Shown: positions 7,843 through 16,016 of the stretch, piece after piece
Layout: every line of letters begins with the position of its first letter
Numbering within the stretch: the stretch's first letter is position 1
Assembly (NCBI RefSeq): GCF_009936235.1
Contig: NZ_AP022314.1
Coordinates: forward strand, 2,046,001 to 2,110,000
DNA: 64,000 bases
From: Mycobacterium xenopi
Lineage (GTDB): Bacteria > Actinomycetota > Actinomycetes > Mycobacteriales > Mycobacteriaceae
Direction of reading: 5' to 3'
Made by a program: the position numbers and the translations under genes
The notes under the pieces: model-generated
Database searches by the model: none
What the model was told of the DNA's origin: nothing
What the model saw: only the letters and a program-made list of their open reading frames with translations

Positions 7843-9188
7843 TCATTCCGGGATCAGCCACCACAACGGCTTGGCCTTGGCCTTGTAGATGAACAGGTGG
7901 TGCAGCATCACCTTGATCCAGTGGCCGGCCAGGCCGAGCTCGCCGAACGTGCCGGCGATGTCGCGGCCGGTCTGCGGGTACTTCACCGGGTCGGGCACCA
8001 CTGGGAACATCGTCATCGCGGCGGCCGAGCCCTGGCGTAAACCGGTGCCGGCCGAGGCGACGCACGCAGCGCCCATGGTCGCCATCGAGGCCCTGTGGGT
8101 GGTCGCTTCGGGGTTTTTGATGCGGTCGCGGATCGTCTCGGCAACCGTCTTGGCCATGATGCCCGACGGCATCCCGGTGCGCGGCGGGCTGGGCGTAATT
8201 ACCGTCCCGTTGGCGCTCTTGCGTGGTTTGCAGATCGGGTCGGCGGCGCGAACGCGATGCCCGGCGCGAAGATATTGGGATAGGCGGGCGACTCGTAGGT
8301 GTGCGGCCAGTCCTCGGCGGACCACTCGTCGTACGGCTTGCCCGAATAGTCGGCGTCGACCTTGAGAAAGCCCGACGGGGCGAACAGGGTGGACGTGATG
8401 TCGTTGCCGTCCTTGTCGTAGGCGGTGAGATTGGCGCCCCGAAACGGCTGCAGCAGCATCGCGAAGTCGAAATCCAGGTCACGTTCTTGGCCGTCGAGTT
8501 GCTCGTAGCGCAGCTTGCCGTCCATCACCTCGTGCACCGCGGCCTGCGTAATCGCCTTCACGCCGCGCTCGCGGAACAGCGATTCGCTCCACATCGGGCT
8601 GGACTGCAGGAAACCCTGATCTTCGAACTGCATCCCGCCGACGCCGAAATCGCAGGTGCAGGTGCCGTGTCCGACGCCGACCACGAGGCGGTGCTTCTCG
8701 CCGGACTTCAGTTTGGCGATGACTTGGTCGAGCGCCTTGGCCGCCTCGACGGCGTGCCCGGCGGTGCACACCGAGTATGAGTGCCCGTCAGGCCCCAGGC
8801 CTGGCGTTGCCGCAAAGTTCAGCTGTGGGCCGGTGGCGTTGATCAGATAGTCGTAGGTGAGGCTGCCGGTCTCGCCACGGGGTTGCTCGTCGGTGTAGGT
8901 GAAGTCCACCGACGGCGACGACTGCTCGCCAGTGCCTTCGGGGCGGATCGCGGTAGCCAGCGCCTGGTGGAAGACGATGCCCTTGCGCTGATAGATAGGC
9001 TTGAGCGGGATCAGCACCTTCTTCGCTTCCATCCGGCCGACACCGACCCAGATGTTCGACGGGGTTCAGTTCCAATCGGCGTTGGGCGAGACGACGATGA
9101 TTTCGTGTTTGCGGGGCAGCCATCGGCGTAGGTGCAGGGCCGTTTGATGGCCCGCGATGCCGGTGCCGAGGATCACGACTCGTGCCAT
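7843..9188 (-). pseudogene. Sulfide:quinone-oxidoreductase-like flavoprotein, broken
   Basis: The N-terminus MARVVILGTGIAGHQTALHL is a Rossmann FAD-binding fold (GxGxxG). Later blocks (YDYLINATGP, GHGTCTC, FAMLLQPFRG, YPNIFAPGIAFAPP, GEIGLAGHWIK-like end) match the type III sulfide:quinone oxidoreductase/FAD-NAD(P) family that oxidises sulfide to polysulfide at the membrane. Three lesions are seen. An in-frame TGA at 9066-9068 replaces the Trp expected in ADWNWxPSNIW. About 35 codons seem missing between GHGTCTC and DFGVGGM near 8650. One base is lost near 8240, shifting frame between FAPP and HPICKPRKS. The ATG at 9188 is chosen because the Rossmann motif starts there. Confidence 0.82.
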
Positions 9189-9358
9189 TGGACGCTCGTC
9201 GAGACAGGCGACAGGATGATGTGACTCACGCCATCCTCTGCCGGTATGGGTATATATCGCCAGTAGTGCCGGGCCTCGGCCGGCCACGCAAAAGGCACGC
9301 CGGTTTCAACGGCCGCCAACGCAGTGAGTGAAAACGCTGCCCATGCCGCCTAGTTTAT

Positions 9359-9384
9359 ATACCCGGCCGGGTATCGGTTATACT
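9359..9384 (+). promoter_or_regulatory. CsoR/CstR-type operator with overlapping promoter
   Basis: Bases 9359-9374 form a perfect 16-bp palindrome, ATACCCGGCCGGGTAT, the TACCC-N4-GGGTA type bound by CsoR-family repressors. Five bases further on is TATACT (9379-9384), a good -10 element for transcription towards the DUF302 gene, so a bound repressor would cover the -35/-10 spacer. A half-site GGGTAT near 9248 lies on the side of the divergent SQR-like gene. Promoter and operator assignment is inferred from sequence only. Confidence 0.65.
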
Positions 9385-9565
9385 TCGTCTGTTCATATCG
9401 GCTGAGGAGGTGGCAGTGACCCGGCAGGTGGGGACGGTCCGTGCGCGCCGGTCCGTCGAGGACCGCTGCACCAGTATGTGCAGCTCGCGGGTTGAGCATC
9501 GGCCGGGCGTCGCTATGTCTTTTGCTGTTGATCTGCATGCAACCGCTACCAGGAGAGGGAAACCC

Positions 9566-9976
9566 ATGTCCATTGCCATAAGCACATCGATCGACACAGG
9601 CGACTTCGACAAAGTTGTCTCAAGGACTCGGGAAGTTCTGAAGGACAATGGCTTCGGAGTGCTGACCGAGATTGACGTGCAAGCGACTCTCAAGGAGAAG
9701 CTGGGAGAGTCGATGGAGCGTTATCTGATTCTCGGTGCGTGCAACCCGACACTGGCGCACCGGGCCTTGTCGGCGCACAAGCAGGTCGGACTGCTGTTGC
9801 CGTGCAATGTCGTGGTCCGAGAAGATGCGGAGAACCCGGCAACCGTGCACATCGAGGCGATGAACCCCGATTTGATGGTGCAGGTCGTCGGCGATGTGGC
9901 TTTATCGCCGGTCGCCGACCAAGCGACACGGCAACTACAGGCCGCAATCAGCACACTCGCCGAGGACCTGCGGTGA
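9566..9976 (+). CDS. DUF302-domain protein
   Basis: The ATG at 9566 follows AGGAGAGG at ideal spacing and is chosen over in-frame starts at 9410 and 9515. The 136-residue product is a stand-alone DUF302 domain: TGDFDKVVSRTREVLKDNGFGVLTEIDV, then LGACNPTLAHRAL and LPCNVVV, ending with a helix (ATRQLQAAISTLAEDLR). DUF302 proteins are small cytoplasmic proteins, often in redox or sulfur operons; biochemical function is not established. Its stop overlaps the GTG of the DsbA-like gene (GTGA), showing translational coupling. The promoter region carries the CsoR-type palindrome, so it is probably the first gene of the regulated operon. Confidence 0.85.
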   Translation: MSIAISTSIDTGDFDKVVSRTREVLKDNGFGVLTEIDVQATLKEKLGESMERYLILGACNPTLAHRALSAHKQVGLLLPCNVVVREDAENPATVHIEAMNPDLMVQVVGDVALSPVADQATRQLQAAISTLAEDLR

Positions 9977-10587
9977 CCTCGATCGACCTCTACGTCGACC
10001 CGGTATGCCCGTTTTCCTGGGTGACGTCGCGTTGGTTGCTGGATGCGGCCGCCGCCACCGGACGCAGTGTCGCACTGCGGCAAATGAGCCTGGCGGTACT
10101 TAACGATGGTCGCGACGTGGAGCCGGCACAGCGTGCCAAACTTGAGTGGTCGCGTCGGGTGGGCCGGGTGCTCGCCGCCGCGACAGACGAAGGCGGGCCC
10201 GGGGCATTCGGCGATCTCTACGAGTCGCTGGGCGCCGTGGTGTACAACGGGGCCGGGGACGTGGCCGACAGCTCGGTCAAAGAGGCGCTCGCCGCGACGA
10301 GTTGCAGTCCAGCATTGGTGGACGCGCTCGACGACCCGGCGTGGGATGACATCGTGCGCGCGGCGCATCAACGCAGTCAGGACGCGCTCGGCGGCAGCGG
10401 CGGCAGCCCGATCATCGCCGTCGACGGCAGGGGATTTTTCGGGCCGGTGCTGACGGCTCTGCCCACCCGGGACGCCGGCATCGCGCTGCTTGACGCCGTG
10501 CTGACAGCGGTGTCGACGCCCGCATTCGCCGTGTTGCAACGCCCCTACCAGGGCCCGCCATCGACGGCCGGTATGGGGAGCCGCTGA
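9973..10587 (+). CDS. DsbA-fold mycothiol-dependent oxidoreductase (Rv2466c-like)
   Basis: GTG at 9973 overlaps the preceding stop and gives a 204-residue protein starting MTSIDLYVDPVCPFSWVTSRWLL. The pattern DPxCPxxWxTSRWLLD, the block MSLAVLNDGRD and the late GSPIIAVDGRGFFGPVL match the mycobacterial Rv2466c family (DsbA-like thioredoxin fold with helical insert, mycothiol-dependent). The active site here is CPFS rather than CPWC: the resolving Cys is replaced by Ser, so any reaction would be monothiol and use an external thiol such as mycothiol. It sits between DUF302 and a 49-aa Cys-rich protein, all overlapping, so a linked thiol/persulfide function is likely but inferred. Confidence 0.85.
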   Translation: MTSIDLYVDPVCPFSWVTSRWLLDAAAATGRSVALRQMSLAVLNDGRDVEPAQRAKLEWSRRVGRVLAAATDEGGPGAFGDLYESLGAVVYNGAGDVADSSVKEALAATSCSPALVDALDDPAWDDIVRAAHQRSQDALGGSGGSPIIAVDGRGFFGPVLTALPTRDAGIALLDAVLTAVSTPAFAVLQRPYQGPPSTAGMGSR

Positions 10588-10736
10588 TGTGCCATGCCGT
10601 TCGGTGCCGCACCTGCGGTTTGGTGACGTGGTCGGGCTGCGGTCGGCACATCGCCGAAGTGAAGGCCCAGATACCGCCCGCCCAGTGGTGTGAGGGCCAC
10701 CCGGAAGCGAAAGGCCGCCCGTGGTGGCGGCGATAG
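10587..10736 (+). CDS. 49-residue Cys-rich (zinc-ribbon-like) small protein
   Basis: The ATG overlaps the stop of the DsbA-like gene as TGATG. The product begins MCHAVRCRTCGLVTWSGCGRH and continues to QWCEGHPE, with five Cys and three His in 49 residues (CxxxxCxxC, then CGRH, then C..H). This spacing suggests a metal-binding knuckle. I recognise the pattern as a small conserved actinobacterial hypothetical protein. It ends 28 bp before the CsoR-family gene, with an AAAGAAGGA ribosome binding site between. Cytoplasmic; function unknown. Confidence 0.65.
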   Translation: MCHAVRCRTCGLVTWSGCGRHIAEVKAQIPPAQWCEGHPEAKGRPWWRR

Positions 10737-10764
10737 TCCACTCCAGTAGAAAGAAGGACCAATC

Positions 10765-11037
10765 ATGGCTACCGCCGATACCGACGCAATGGATCTGGTA
10801 CTCAAGCGGCTACGGCGCGCGCAAGGCCAACTCTCCGGGGTCATCGCGATGATCGAAGCGGGCCGTGACTGCAGAGATGTGGTCACGCAACTGGCCGCCG
10901 TGTCCCGTGCGCTCGACCGCGCCGGTTTCAAGATCGTCGCCTCCGGGATGCGGGAGTGCATCACCAGAACCGACAGTAGCCTCAGCTCGACGCTCACCGA
11001 AAAAGAACTCGAAAAACTGTTCCTGTCTTTGGCCTGA
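10765..11037 (+). CDS. CsoR-family repressor, CstR-like (Cys36/Cys65, no His)
   Basis: This 90-residue all-helical protein belongs to the CsoR/RcnR repressor family (KRLRRAQGQLSGVIAMIEAGRDCRDVVTQL). Numbered from its ATG, it has Cys36 and Cys65 at the positions of the copper ligands of M. tuberculosis CsoR, but residue 61, the third ligand His in CsoR, is Gly. Two Cys without His is the arrangement known for CstR persulfide sensors. With a sulfide-oxidoreductase-like gene and thiol proteins around it, a persulfide/sulfide-responsive repressor is more likely than a copper sensor. AAAGAAGGA precedes the ATG. It probably regulates its own operon and the AhpD-like gene through the ATACCC/GGGTAT palindromes. 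Confidence 0.85.
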   Translation: MATADTDAMDLVLKRLRRAQGQLSGVIAMIEAGRDCRDVVTQLAAVSRALDRAGFKIVASGMRECITRTDSSLSSTLTEKELEKLFLSLA

Positions 11038-11039
11038 GG

Positions 11040-11531
11040 TTGCCCCTCGCGCCCGATTCACACCGCCCAGGTCCAGGCCACGAGCGAAGGGGTGCTTCGA
11101 TTTTCAGCATTCTCAAGCGAGCTTGGGTGCCGCTCGTCGTCGTGGTGGCAGTTGCCCTCAGTACTGTCGCCGTCGACCGGCTTCGCGGTGTCTTCGGCTC
11201 CGACAAGATTTTTTCGGCGACCGGCAGCAGCGCGGAACCGCTGGTGCCTTCCCATATCAAGCGGGTGACATACGAGGTTTACGGGCCCAGCGCCACCACG
11301 GGAAGCGTGAGCTATTTGAACGAGATTGCCCAGCCGGAACAGGCGGACTTCACCAACCTGCCCTGGACCTACACGATCACGACGACGATTCCGGCGGTGA
11401 TCGCCAACGTGGTGGCGCAGGGCACCAGCGACACCATCGGGTGCCGCATCACGGTGAACGGTGAGGTTAAAGACGAGCAATCCTCGGCCGGGCACCACGC
11501 CCAGACCTCCTGCCTGGTGAAGGCCGCATGA
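11040..11531 (+). CDS. MmpS-family membrane-anchored accessory protein
   Basis: This 163-residue protein has a short cytoplasmic N-terminus, one transmembrane segment (ILKRAWVPLVVVVAVALSTV) and a periplasmic beta-sandwich region. The blocks VTYEVYGPSATTGSVSYLN, LPWTYTITTT and GCRITVNGEV are typical of MmpS proteins, which pair with MmpL transporters. The start is uncertain: TTG at 11040 is the only usable start before the membrane segment in this frame. It follows csoR-like by 2 bp and its stop overlaps the mmpL ATG (ATGA), so it is co-transcribed with both. Likely role: accessory subunit of the next gene's exporter. Confidence 0.88.
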   Translation: MPLAPDSHRPGPGHERRGASIFSILKRAWVPLVVVVAVALSTVAVDRLRGVFGSDKIFSATGSSAEPLVPSHIKRVTYEVYGPSATTGSVSYLNEIAQPEQADFTNLPWTYTITTTIPAVIANVVAQGTSDTIGCRITVNGEVKDEQSSAGHHAQTSCLVKAA

Positions 11532-14434
11532 GCGGCGACGGGAACGCGCGTCCCAGGTTCATGCGGGGAGTGCGGGCGTTCGCGGTGCCGATCATCCTGG
11601 CGTGGTTGCTTTTGACGGTCGCCGTGAACGTGCTGGTGCCACCGATCGAGTCGGTCGCGAGAAACCATGCGGTGACTGCGTCGCCGAAAGATGCCCCCTC
11701 AGAGATCGCCGCGCGGCGCATCGGTGCGAAGTTTCACGAGTCCGATTCCGACAGCATCGCGATGGTTGTTCTGGAAAGCGACAAAAAACTCGGAGCGGAG
11801 GCACACCGCTATTACGACGGCCTGGTGAAAAAGCTGCAGGCCGACCCTAAGCACGTCCAGCATGTCCAAAACGTGTGGGGCGATCCACTCACCGCCGCCG
11901 GTGTCGAGAGCCGAGACGGCAAGGCCGCCTATGTCTTCCTCAACCTGGCTGGCGACCAGGGCAGCACCCTGGGAAATGAGTCTGTGAAAGCGGTCCGCGA
12001 AATCGTCGCCGACTCGGCTCCTCCCAAGGGGCTCAAGGTGTATGTCACCGGCCCGGCCCCGCTGACCACCGACATGAACGAGGGTGCCGACAGAAGCATG
12101 TTCAAAATGATGGGCGTAACAGGCGTGGTCATCATGATCATGCTGTTTATCACTTATCGCTCCATCAGCACGGTCCTGCTGATTCTGGTCATGGTCGGTT
12201 TCGAGATGGGGACGGCCAGAGGGCTTGTCGCCGTCCTCGGCAATTACGATTTGCTGGGATTTTCGACATTTGTCGTTGCCATGCTCTCGTCGCTGGCGAT
12301 CGCGGCCGGAACCGATTACGCGATATTCCTAGTAGGCCGTTACCACGAGGCCCGGCAAGCCGGCGAAGACCGGGAAACGGCCTATTACACGATGTTTCGC
12401 GGCACCTATCACGTCATCCTGGGCTCAGGCCTGACGATCGCCGGGGCGACTTTTTGCTTGTACCTGGCGCGGCTGTCGTATTTCAAAGCATTGGGTATCC
12501 CGTCTGCGCTGGGACTGCTCGTGGTGATCGCGGGCGCGTTGACTGCGGCACCGGCACTTGTAGTGGTGGCCAGCCGGTTCGGTCTGCTGGACCCGAAGCG
12601 GATGACCAAGACCCGCGGCTGGCGGCGTGTCGGCACCGCCGCCGTCCGCTGGCCGGGGCCGGTATTTGCGGCCTCGTTAGCCATCGCCGTTGTCGGCATC
12701 CTGATCATGCCGGGCATGAGGGTTAGCTACGACGACCGCTTCTATATACCCCGTAACATGCCCTCTAACGTCGGGTATGCGGCCGCAGAGCGCCATTTCA
12801 GCGCCGCCACAATGAATCCCGACATCCTCATGATCGAAAGTGATCACGACATGCGCAACAGTGGCGACATGATCATCTTGGACCGGCTTGCCAAAGATGT
12901 CTTTCGGTCACCGGGAATCGCGATGGTGCAAAGCATCACCCGGCCATTGGGCGGGCCCATCGAGCACACGTCGATACCGTTCCAAATCAGTGCGCAATCG
13001 ATTCCGATACGGGAGAATCTCCAGTTCATGCGAGATCGGATGGACGACATGCTCAAAATGAGCGACGACCTCGGTGCCATGATCGGATCGATGCAGCGTA
13101 TGTACGACCTGGTGGGCCAGATGAGCAACACCACCCACCACATGCTCGGCGACATGAACGAAATGAAGGCCATGCTCGACGAAACGCGAGACCACCTGGC
13201 GGATTTCGATGACTTCGCCAGACCGTTCCGCAGCTATCTCTACTGGGAGCCGCACTGCTACAACATTCCGGCCTGCTGGGCGTCGAGGTCGGTGTTCGAG
13301 GCGATCGACGGCGTCGACAAGTTCAGCGACGACATGAAGGCGCTGCTGAAAGACGTGGACAACATCGACGCGGTACTGCCGCAGATGCGCCAACAGTTCC
13401 CGCCGATCATCGCCGTCGCGAGTTCCATGCGCGACAGCCTGCTGACCATGCACAGCAGCTTCTCGGGTCTGCTCACGCAAATGTCGAAGATGACCGACAC
13501 TGCCAGCGCGATGGGTGAAGCCTTCGACGCCTCCAAGAGTGGCGACTACTTCTACCTGCCGCCGGAGGCGTTCGACAATCCCGACTTCCAGCGCGGTCTG
13601 AAACTATTCGTGTCGCCGGACGGCAAGGCCGCGCGTTTGATCATCACCCACGACACCGACCCGGCAACCCCGCCGGGCATTTCCGCGGTCATGCCGGAAC
13701 TTGCCGCGGCGCATCAAGCGGTGAAGGGCACCAACCTGACCGACGCCAAGTTCTACCTCACCGGGACGGCGGCCATCTACCGCGATATCCAATCGGGCTC
13801 ACACTACGACCTGCTGATCGTAGGAATCGCCGCGCTGACCCTGATATTCGTTGTCATGGTGATGATCACCCGGGCGCTGGTCGCCTCGCTGGTGATCGTC
13901 GGCACGGTGCTGATCTCGCTGGGCGCCGCCTTCGGGCTCTCGGTGTTGGTCTGGCAATACCTTTTCGGGCTGGAGCTGAACTGGATCGCGCCGGTGTTCG
14001 GGTTGATCATCCTGCTCGCGGTCGGCTCGGACTACAACTTGCTGCTGGTGTCGCGATTCCAGGTGGAGATCGGCGCCGGACTCAAGACGGGCATCATCCG
14101 CTCGGTGGGCGAAACGGGCCAGGTCGTCACCGCGGCGGGCCTGGTGTTCGCCTTCACCATGATGTCCATGGTCGCCAGTGATCTACGCTCAATCGGCCAG
14201 GCCGGCAGCACGATCGGCCTCGGCCTGCTGTTCGACACCCTGGTCGTCCGCTCGTTCATGACGCCGTCTATCGCAGCGCTGCTCGGACGCTGGTTCTGGT
14301 GGCCCCAACGAGTGCGACCACGCCCGGCCAGCAACACGCTTCGGCCCTACGGGCCGCGTCGGCTGGTGCGCTCTCTGCTGCAGGGTGAGGATGCAGATAC
14401 GGCAACCACCAAGCCCCAAAGACCATCTAATTAG
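11528..14434 (+). CDS. MmpL-family RND transporter
   Basis: This 968-residue inner-membrane transporter has the MmpL layout: TM1 (VPIILAWLLLTVAVNVLVPP), a large periplasmic domain, TM2-6 with GTDYAIFLVGRYHEA, a second helical periplasmic region (about residues 420-750, rich in MRDRMDDMLKMSDD-type helices), and TM7-12 with VGSDYNLLLVSRFQVE. The Asp-Tyr pairs in the GTDY and GSDY motifs are the expected proton-relay residues. MmpL proteins export lipids, glycopeptidolipids, siderophores or drugs; the substrate here is unknown. Being downstream of a CsoR-type repressor within a redox island suggests a stress-linked substrate rather than the nearby NRPS product, but that is inference. Frame intact. 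Confidence 0.93.
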   Translation: MSGDGNARPRFMRGVRAFAVPIILAWLLLTVAVNVLVPPIESVARNHAVTASPKDAPSEIAARRIGAKFHESDSDSIAMVVLESDKKLGAEAHRYYDGLVKKLQADPKHVQHVQNVWGDPLTAAGVESRDGKAAYVFLNLAGDQGSTLGNESVKAVREIVADSAPPKGLKVYVTGPAPLTTDMNEGADRSMFKMMGVTGVVIMIMLFITYRSISTVLLILVMVGFEMGTARGLVAVLGNYDLLGFSTFVVAMLSSLAIAAGTDYAIFLVGRYHEARQAGEDRETAYYTMFRGTYHVILGSGLTIAGATFCLYLARLSYFKALGIPSALGLLVVIAGALTAAPALVVVASRFGLLDPKRMTKTRGWRRVGTAAVRWPGPVFAASLAIAVVGILIMPGMRVSYDDRFYIPRNMPSNVGYAAAERHFSAATMNPDILMIESDHDMRNSGDMIILDRLAKDVFRSPGIAMVQSITRPLGGPIEHTSIPFQISAQSIPIRENLQFMRDRMDDMLKMSDDLGAMIGSMQRMYDLVGQMSNTTHHMLGDMNEMKAMLDETRDHLADFDDFARPFRSYLYWEPHCYNIPACWASRSVFEAIDGVDKFSDDMKALLKDVDNIDAVLPQMRQQFPPIIAVASSMRDSLLTMHSSFSGLLTQMSKMTDTASAMGEAFDASKSGDYFYLPPEAFDNPDFQRGLKLFVSPDGKAARLIITHDTDPATPPGISAVMPELAAAHQAVKGTNLTDAKFYLTGTAAIYRDIQSGSHYDLLIVGIAALTLIFVVMVMITRALVASLVIVGTVLISLGAAFGLSVLVWQYLFGLELNWIAPVFGLIILLAVGSDYNLLLVSRFQVEIGAGLKTGIIRSVGETGQVVTAAGLVFAFTMMSMVASDLRSIGQAGSTIGLGLLFDTLVVRSFMTPSIAALLGRWFWWPQRVRPRPASNTLRPYGPRRLVRSLLQGEDADTATTKPQRPSN

Positions 14435-14625
14435 GTTGGCGATCCCGCCGTTCGAAATCTGTGGGGCGTGCACAGTGAGCAACATTTTGCGGGGAATTTG
14501 CGACGACATTATTGCGGGAAAGGCTGGATGCGTGACCCTGGGCGCGCCGCGACCTGTTGAGCACCGCGGTGATGCTGTCCTCGTCGCCAATCATCGTTTC
14601 CTCCGCATCCAAGCCGAGCCGATCT

Positions 14626-14693
14626 TACCCCCAGGGGTATGTTGGAGCCAGGTCACAACTCGCCGTGGAATACCGCTACGGGTATTGGTATTG
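14626..14693 (+). promoter_or_regulatory. Two CsoR-type palindromes before the AhpD-like gene
   Basis: TACCCC-CA-GGGGTA lies at 14626-14639 and AATACC-GCTACG-GGTATT at 14669-14686. Both share the TACC/GGTA half-sites of the palindrome at 9359. TATTGT at 14688-14693 is a possible -10 only 8 bp before the ATG at 14702, so the transcript may be leaderless. The rest of the 14435-14701 gap shows no gene. Confidence 0.5.
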
Positions 14694-14701
14694 TAGCTGT
14701 C

Positions 14702-15079
14702 ATGGACGAACGCGACCACTACCACGCCGTGCTCGACGACCTCAACCCGCAGCATCGCGCCCTGCGCAAGATGATCCCCGATGTCTACCGGGGATTCGCC
14801 GAGATGAGCAGCGCCGCGCTTACCTCGGGCGCCCTGGACAAGAAAGTCAAAGAGCTCATCGCCGTGGCGATCGGGGTGGTAGCCGGTTGCGACGGCTGCA
14901 TCGCCTCGCACGCCCAGGCTGCCGCCCGTGCCGGAGCCTCTAAAGAAGAAGCCGCCGAAGCCATCGGCGTCAGCATCTTCATGCACGGCGGGCCAGCCAC
15001 CATCTACGGTGCTCGGGCATACGACGCGTTCTGCGAATTCGCCGACGCCGCCGCCACTACGACGGGATCGCGTCAATGA
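14702..15079 (+). CDS. AhpD-like carboxymuconolactone decarboxylase-family protein
   Basis: The ATG at 14702 gives 125 residues: MDERDHYHAVLDDLNPQHRALRKM..., then VKELIAVAIGVVAGCDGCIASHAQAAARAGASKEE. The CDGCxxSH motif is the redox-active AhpD signature (CxxC plus a following His), used in peroxide or disulfide reduction; no frame damage is seen. The TTG at 14639 is rejected as start because it overlaps the palindrome. Two CsoR-type palindromes upstream suggest control by the repressor at 10765. It is followed by a thioredoxin-like gene, a sensible electron donor. Confidence 0.85.
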   Translation: MDERDHYHAVLDDLNPQHRALRKMIPDVYRGFAEMSSAALTSGALDKKVKELIAVAIGVVAGCDGCIASHAQAAARAGASKEEAAEAIGVSIFMHGGPATIYGARAYDAFCEFADAAATTTGSRQ

Positions 15080-15200
15080 GCACCACGTAGCCGCAGCGAT
15101 CCGCGGAACGCTTCGCCGCTGCGAGTCGAGGCCTTCGCCCGACGATCTCTGACTGGCCAGAGGCCGAGTCATCGCCACCGCCAAGACCGAAAGGATTGCC

Positions 15201-15449
15201 ATGACCGTCGAAAACGTCAGCCGGGCGGATTTCGAATCGACGATCCTGGAGAACTCGATGGTAATCGTCGACTTCTGGGCGCAGTGGTGTGGCCCTTGCC
15301 GGGCCTTCGCGCCAGTCTTCGGACGGTCTGCCCACGACCACCCTGACATCGTGCACGCCAAAGTCGATACCGACGCGGAGCGTGAACTGGCCGCAATCGC
15401 CAGTATCCGGCGCAAGGTACCGCTCAGCCGTCGCGCCGAACGGCGGTGA
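15201..15449 (+). pseudogene. Thioredoxin, C-terminally truncated
   Basis: The 82-residue frame starts MTVENVSRADFESTILEN and carries the thioredoxin active site WCGPC (Cys30, Cys33) in VDFWAQWCGPCRAF. Similarity holds to ...DTDAERELAAIASIR, where thioredoxins normally continue with the cis-proline loop (IPT) and the last strands and helix. Here the frame passes into a basic tail (RKVPLSRRAERR) and stops. About 35 residues including the cis-Pro are missing, so the protein is unlikely to fold as an active thioredoxin. AAAGGA precedes the ATG. A deletion or indel near 15410 would explain it. Confidence 0.7.
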
Positions 15450-15512
15450 TCACATCGCAAAAGGCAGCGACACTGGGTATTCCGTCCGGTAAGAAAAGAA
15501 GGAGCAAATCAA

Positions 15513-15859
15513 ATGACAATCGCCGTTGAAAGCGACGACACCAAACATGCTGTGATCAAGCTGGCTCAGTGGCTGATCGCGGAAAACACCCACTACATTC
15601 ACGCCGCGATGATCAAAAACAGATGGCGCTGACCGCCAAACTCCACCAAACCCAGGAACGCAACGCGCATCTCGTTGCCGCAAACACCGAGCCGCAGGAG
15701 CGCATCAACAGCATCGCCGAGGCCTACGCGACGTTGATTGGTGACGCGATGAATCTAGCGGAGCTCAAAGAACACATGCCAACGCCATTCCACAACAACG
15801 ATCCGCAGTGGTGCGCACAAGCGGCAGCCGTGTGCCGGTCCACGTCATCGATTAGGTAA
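15513..15859 (+). pseudogene. Possible broken small gene, unrecognised
   Basis: After AAGGAG an ATG at 15513 opens a 39-residue frame (MTIAVESDDTKHAVIKLAQW...) ending at TGA 15630-15632. A second frame overlapping it continues with plausible helical protein sequence (MALTAKLHQTQERNAHLVAAN...) to a stop at 15859. A single indel near 15615-15625 would join them into one protein of about 115 residues. I do not recognise the family. Support is only the good ribosome binding site and protein-like composition of both halves. Confidence 0.35.
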
Positions 15860-16016
15860 GGCATGCAGCAGCCGGCACACGGGGATACGACACCTCTGCG
15901 GCTTGGCGGCGGTGCAGGGGTTCCGGCCGTTGCGAGAATCGCACTCGTGAACTCCCGAGCCAGCGGCCGCACGTTTGAGGATATCCAGCCTCGGGAACAT
16001 CCAGCGGGAACATGCC

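Noticed and set aside
10765..11037. Copper sensor CsoR controlling a copper exporter
   Set aside because: The His ligand is absent and no copper ATPase or metallothionein gene is near; persulfide sensing fits the residues and neighbours better.
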